This document shows positions 5,505-7,468 of a stretch of 7,468 bases of DNA, in pieces. The stretch comes from Paracoccaceae bacterium (GTDB taxonomy: Bacteria > Pseudomonadota > Alphaproteobacteria > Rhodobacterales > Rhodobacteraceae), in NCBI GenBank assembly GCA_007128865.1, contig SKWP01000085.1:1-7468 (forward strand), written 5' to 3'. The position numbers and the translations under genes are program-made. Every line of letters begins with the position of its first letter. The stretch's first letter is position 1. A model generated the notes under the pieces. It did no database searches, had not been told where the DNA came from, and saw only the letters and a program-made list of their open reading frames with translations.

Positions 5505-6388
5505 CGGCTGGCCTCGTCTTCTTCGTCCATCAGGCCCATGGCCCGCAGTTCGGCGTTCCGGCGCCGTTCCACCAGCCGCACCAGCAGGATCGAAACCTCG
5601 TAGAGCCCGTAGACCGCGGTGAACAGGATCACCTGGGTGATCACATCCGGCGGCGTCACCAGCGCGGCCACGGTCAGGATGCCGACCATGGCGTATTTGC
5701 GCACGTCGCCAAGGCCGCGCGCCGAAACCAGCCCGGCCTTGCCCATCAGGGTCAGCAGAACCGGCAACTGGAAACACAAGCCGAATGCGAAGATGAACTT
5801 CAGCGACAGGTCGAGCGATTCGCGCACCGACCCCAGGAAATAGGTCCGAAGCTGATCCGAAGCCTCGGGCTGGTCGACAGCCTCCACCGCCTCGCCCGAG
5901 GTCAGCAGCGCCGCCAGCGCCGGCATGATGTCACCGAAGCCGATGAAGAAGGTCATCGCCAGCGGCGTCACGATGTAATGGGCAAAGGCCGCGCCGAGCA
6001 GGAACAGCAGCGGAGAGGCCAGCAGGAACGGCAGGAAGGCGTTCTTTTCGGACCGGTAGAGACCGGGCGCCACGAAACGCCACAACTGATGCGCGATCAC
6101 CGGAAAGGACAGCGCCAGCCCGCCGATCAGCGAGATGCGGATCAGCACAAAGAACTTTTCCTGCGGGGCGGTAAAGATGAGCCGCGGATCCTCGCCGCGG
6201 TTGCGCAGCACCTCGGCAATGGGTTCGGCAAGGAAATTCAGGATCGGCTCGGCGACGGTGAAGCAGGCAACCATCGCCACCACAAACGCCAGCGCCGACC
6301 GGATCAGACGGGTCCGCAGCTCGGCGAGATGTTCGATCAGGGGCGCCGATGTGTCTTCGATATGGTCGTCGGGCCGTTGCGCGCTCAT
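5501..6388 (-). CDS. tatC: TatC, twin-arginine translocase receptor subunit
   Basis: This 295-residue polytopic membrane protein is the core Tat receptor, which binds the RR signal peptide together with TatB. The conserved cytosolic N-terminus [13 protein letters not shown] carries E23 (counterpart of the signal-binding Glu of E. coli TatC), and APGLYRSEK carries E114 (E. coli E103 counterpart). Six membrane segments are visible, with TPPDVITQ (245-252) before the fifth/sixth. Two points differ from E. coli: the second periplasmic loop (about 152-190) is roughly 25 residues longer and rich in Glu/Asp/Gln, and the mid-membrane acidic position reads Q207 (FGLCFQLPV) rather than Glu. The charged tail MDEEDEASR is longer than usual. 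The start ATG overlaps the tatB stop (ATGA); the Shine-Dalgarno is weak, so coupling is likely. Confidence 0.96.
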   Translation of the reverse strand: MSAQRPDDHIEDTSAPLIEHLAELRTRLIRSALAFVVAMVACFTVAEPILNFLAEPIAEVLRNRGEDPRLIFTAPQEKFFVLIRISLIGGLALSFPVIAHQLWRFVAPGLYRSEKNAFLPFLLASPLLFLLGAAFAHYIVTPLAMTFFIGFGDIMPALAALLTSGEAVEAVDQPEASDQLRTYFLGSVRESLDLSLKFIFAFGLCFQLPVLLTLMGKAGLVSARGLGDVRKYAMVGILTVAALVTPPDVITQVILFTAVYGLYEVSILLVRLVERRRNAELRAMGLMDEEDEASR

Positions 6389-6891
6389 GATGCGGCGTCT
6401 TTCTTCGCGGGGGGCGCGGATGCCTTGGCCGTGGCCGGATCAGCCGCAGGCGAAGGGGCTGCCGGCGGGGGCGTTGCCGAAGCAGGCTTCGGCGCCGGCT
6501 TGGCGGGCGCAGACTTCGATGCGGCAGGTGCAGAGGCAGCTTCGGAACCCGGCTTTGCCGCATCCTTGCCGGCCGACGGCCTTGGCCGTGGCTTTTCGTC
6601 GCCGAGGACCGACTCCTTCATCCATGCTTTCGGATCGCGCGGTATGTCCTTGAGCGCATCGACGCCCAGATCCTTGCCGGACACGGTGTTGCGAAGATCG
6701 CGTGCCATGTCCTTGACACCGGATTCATCGGCGGCCTGTTCCATCGCACGCTGGAATTCGCGCGCCATGCCGCGGGCCTTGCCGACGAACTGCCCGAAGG
6801 TGCGGAACATCTTCGGCAGGTCCTTCGGACCCACGACGATCAGCGCGACGATGCCGATCAGCAGAAGCTCGGACCAGCCGATATCAAGCAT
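6385..6891 (-). CDS. tatB: TatB, twin-arginine translocase subunit
   Basis: This 168-residue protein starts [26 protein letters not shown], with the TatB hallmarks E8 in the membrane helix and the G21-P22 hinge. An amphipathic helix [28 protein letters not shown] (27-54) follows. TatB joins TatC to form the signal-peptide receptor. From about residue 100 the tail is a low-complexity Ala/Pro/Lys region with repeated KPA/PAA units, longer than the minimal functional protein; such tails are dispensable in E. coli TatB and variable in the family. ATG 6891 is preceded by GGAG at 9 bases. The gap to tatA is 32 bp. Confidence 0.95.
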   Translation of the reverse strand: MLDIGWSELLLIGIVALIVVGPKDLPKMFRTFGQFVGKARGMAREFQRAMEQAADESGVKDMARDLRNTVSGKDLGVDALKDIPRDPKAWMKESVLGDEKPRPRPSAGKDAAKPGSEAASAPAASKSAPAKPAPKPASATPPPAAPSPAADPATAKASAPPAKKDAAS

Positions 6892-6923
6892 GGATCGTCA
6901 CTCCGCCTTGCCCGGGGGGGCGT

Positions 6924-7142
6924 TCAGGCCTTGTCCTTTTCGCTTTCCGGCGTCACGTCGCGGGCCTGTTCGATGCCGCGGTCCTTTTCGTCGTCATCGA
7001 CGCTGTCCTTGATCCCGCGCTTGAATGCGGTGATGCCCTTGCCGACCTCGCCCATCATCGAGGCGATCTTGCCGCGCCCGAACAGCACCAGCACGACCAC
7101 CACGAGCAGCAACAGGCCGGGCAGCCCAATGTTGTTCAGCAT
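6924..7142 (-). CDS. tatA: TatA, twin-arginine translocase pore subunit
   Basis: This 72-residue protein opens MLNNIGLPGLLLLVVVVLVLFGRGKIASMMGEVGKGITAFKRGIKD: a single transmembrane helix (about 6-20), the FG hinge (21-22) and a basic amphipathic helix (23-46) ending in the family's FKRGIKD. An acidic tail follows. TatA oligomers form the translocation path for folded proteins. Start: ATG 7142 with GGGAG 6 bases upstream; the frame upstream to 7205 is unlikely to be translated. The helix has N3/N4 and no Gln8 as in E. coli, and GLPG takes that place, a pattern seen in alphaproteobacterial TatA. It is the first gene of the tat operon. Confidence 0.95.
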   Translation of the reverse strand: MLNNIGLPGLLLLVVVVLVLFGRGKIASMMGEVGKGITAFKRGIKDSVDDDEKDRGIEQARDVTPESEKDKA

Positions 7143-7156
7143 GATCCACTCCCTTC

Positions 7157-7169
7157 GGGGGTATTCCCC
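7157..7169 (-). repeat. Short hairpin pair in the tatA leader
   Basis: On the transcript GGGG-AATA-CCCC (7158-7169) can fold. The same CCCC stretch can instead pair with the GGG of the Shine-Dalgarno just downstream (CCC-CGAA-GGG, about 7151-7160). The two folds exclude each other. Arms are only 3-4 bp, so the stability and relevance are doubtful. Confidence 0.3.
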
Positions 7170-7189
7170 AGCATGGCTTGACCCCTTCC

Positions 7190-7216
7190 ATTTATGTGAG
7201 CGCAACGACGGTTCAA
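7190..7216 (-). promoter_or_regulatory. Candidate tat operon promoter
   Basis: On the minus strand TTGAAC (7211-7216) is followed, 15 bp on, by ATAAAT (7190-7195), the only A/T-rich patch in the tatA upstream region. The spacing is slightly short. The leader to ATG 7142 would be about 40 bases. Confidence 0.3.
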
Positions 7217-7239
7217 AGCGGGAATGCGGCCTGCAAGGC

Positions 7240-7269
7240 TTGGCAAGGCGACTCTGCTGACAGTATTCT
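7240..7269 (+). promoter_or_regulatory. Candidate promoter of the YafY-type regulator
   Basis: TTGGCA (7240-7245, 5 of 6 consensus) and TATTCT (7264-7269) are spaced 18 bp apart. The -10 hexamer lies inside the dyad at 7257-7274, so a protein bound there would block RNA polymerase. Confidence 0.45.
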
Positions 7270-7274
7270 GTCAG
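7257..7274. promoter_or_regulatory. Perfect palindromic operator candidate
   Basis: CTGACAG-TATT-CTGTCAG has 7-bp arms and a 4-bp A/T centre. The 18-bp dyad fits a homodimeric winged-helix repressor. It overlaps the candidate -10 and sits 40 bp before the GTG of a regulator gene, which suggests autoregulation. It is unlikely to be a terminator, since transcription of tatA runs away from it. Confidence 0.65.
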
Positions 7275-7313
7275 TTGTTGCCCCGCCAGCCGGGCCTGCC
7301 GCCGGAGCCACCC

Positions 7314-7468
7314 GTGAGTCGTGACCAGCGCCTCTATGACCTCGTCCAGATCATGCGCGACGGAAAGCTGCGCACCGCGGCCGAACTGGCCCGGGCGCTG
7401 GGCGTTTCCACCAGAACCATCTGGCGCGACATGGCGATCATGGCCGCAACCGGCATCCCGGTGGCCGG
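7314..7468 (+). CDS. YafY/DeoR-type HTH transcriptional regulator (partial, N-terminus)
   Basis: The first 51 residues are visible: MSRDQRLYDLVQIMRDGKLRTAAELARALGVSTRTIWRDMAIMAATGIPVA. This is an HTH_11 winged helix, with helix 1 at 3-15, the turn-helix TAAELARALGVSTRTIWRDM at 21-40, and the start of the wing (GIPV). The R-T-I-W-R-D-M recognition helix is characteristic of YafY-like regulators, which usually continue with a WYL ligand-sensing domain; that part is outside the window, so the full architecture is inferred. The start is GTG 7314 with GGAG 6 bases upstream. It is transcribed away from tatA, and a perfect dyad overlies its promoter. Confidence 0.85.
   Translation, partial: MSRDQRLYDLVQIMRDGKLRTAAELARALGVSTRTIWRDMAIMAATGIPVA

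Noticed and set aside
4674..5603. Long open frame on the + strand, antisense to the DUF815 gene
   Set aside because: No motif is visible, composition is typical of an antisense frame, and the minus-strand gene is complete with Walker motifs.
6406..6600. Ala/Pro/Lys tail of TatB as a DNA repeat or a separate element
   Set aside because: The repetition is at the amino-acid composition level only, and no exact tandem DNA unit is visible.
5978..7012. Long open frame on the + strand, antisense to tatC, tatB and tatA
   Set aside because: The encoded sequence is low-complexity and it spans three well-supported genes in the other direction.
1..7468. CRISPR array, insertion sequence, tRNA or rRNA, prophage or toxin-antitoxin genes
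   Set aside because: None is visible. The genes are typical core genes with uniform composition.

Overview
The window looks like ordinary chromosome of a high-GC alphaproteobacterium, most likely of the Rhodobacterales/Rhodobacteraceae type. The reasons are a GcrA-family cell-cycle regulator (a family essentially confined to Alphaproteobacteria), strong G/C preference at third codon positions, a compact tatABC operon followed by a DUF815 ATPase, and a YdcH-like small protein. No tRNA, rRNA, CRISPR array, insertion sequence, integrase or phage gene is visible. Composition is even across the window, and nothing suggests recent transfer.

Layout, left to right. (1) Positions 1-56 hold the last codons of a + strand gene that overlaps, tail to tail, a minus-strand PaaI-like hotdog thioesterase (40-498). 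(2) A minus-strand long-chain polyprenyl diphosphate synthase (623-1624) makes the quinone side chain. It is divergent, across 56 bp, from a DUF2007 small protein (1681-1893) and a TrmN6-type tRNA methyltransferase (1905-2702). (3) A 55-residue DUF465/YdcH protein (2799-2966) has a textbook Shine-Dalgarno and a dyad upstream. (4) gcrA (3003-3614, minus) is divergent from a lone ABC-2 permease (3773-4615, plus). Their 158-bp spacer holds overlapping candidate promoters and a 12-bp stem-loop in the predicted gcrA leader. (5) A minus-strand operon runs tatA (6924-7142), tatB (6385-6891), tatC (5501-6388) and a DUF815 AAA-type ATPase (4629-5504). The last two junctions are 4-bp ATGA overlaps. (6) Divergent from tatA, a YafY/DeoR-type winged-helix regulator starts at 7314 and runs off the window. 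A perfect 7-bp-arm dyad sits on its candidate -10 box.

The best-defined functional unit is the Tat translocon: TatA forms the pore, and TatB/TatC the twin-arginine receptor. The uncharacterised ATPase translationally coupled to tatC is the most interesting protein here. I found no convincing evidence for a wholly new system. The points worth a second look are the tatC-DUF815 coupling, the putative autoregulatory operator at 7257-7274, the gcrA leader hairpin, and a recurring TATTCT box found only upstream of genes.
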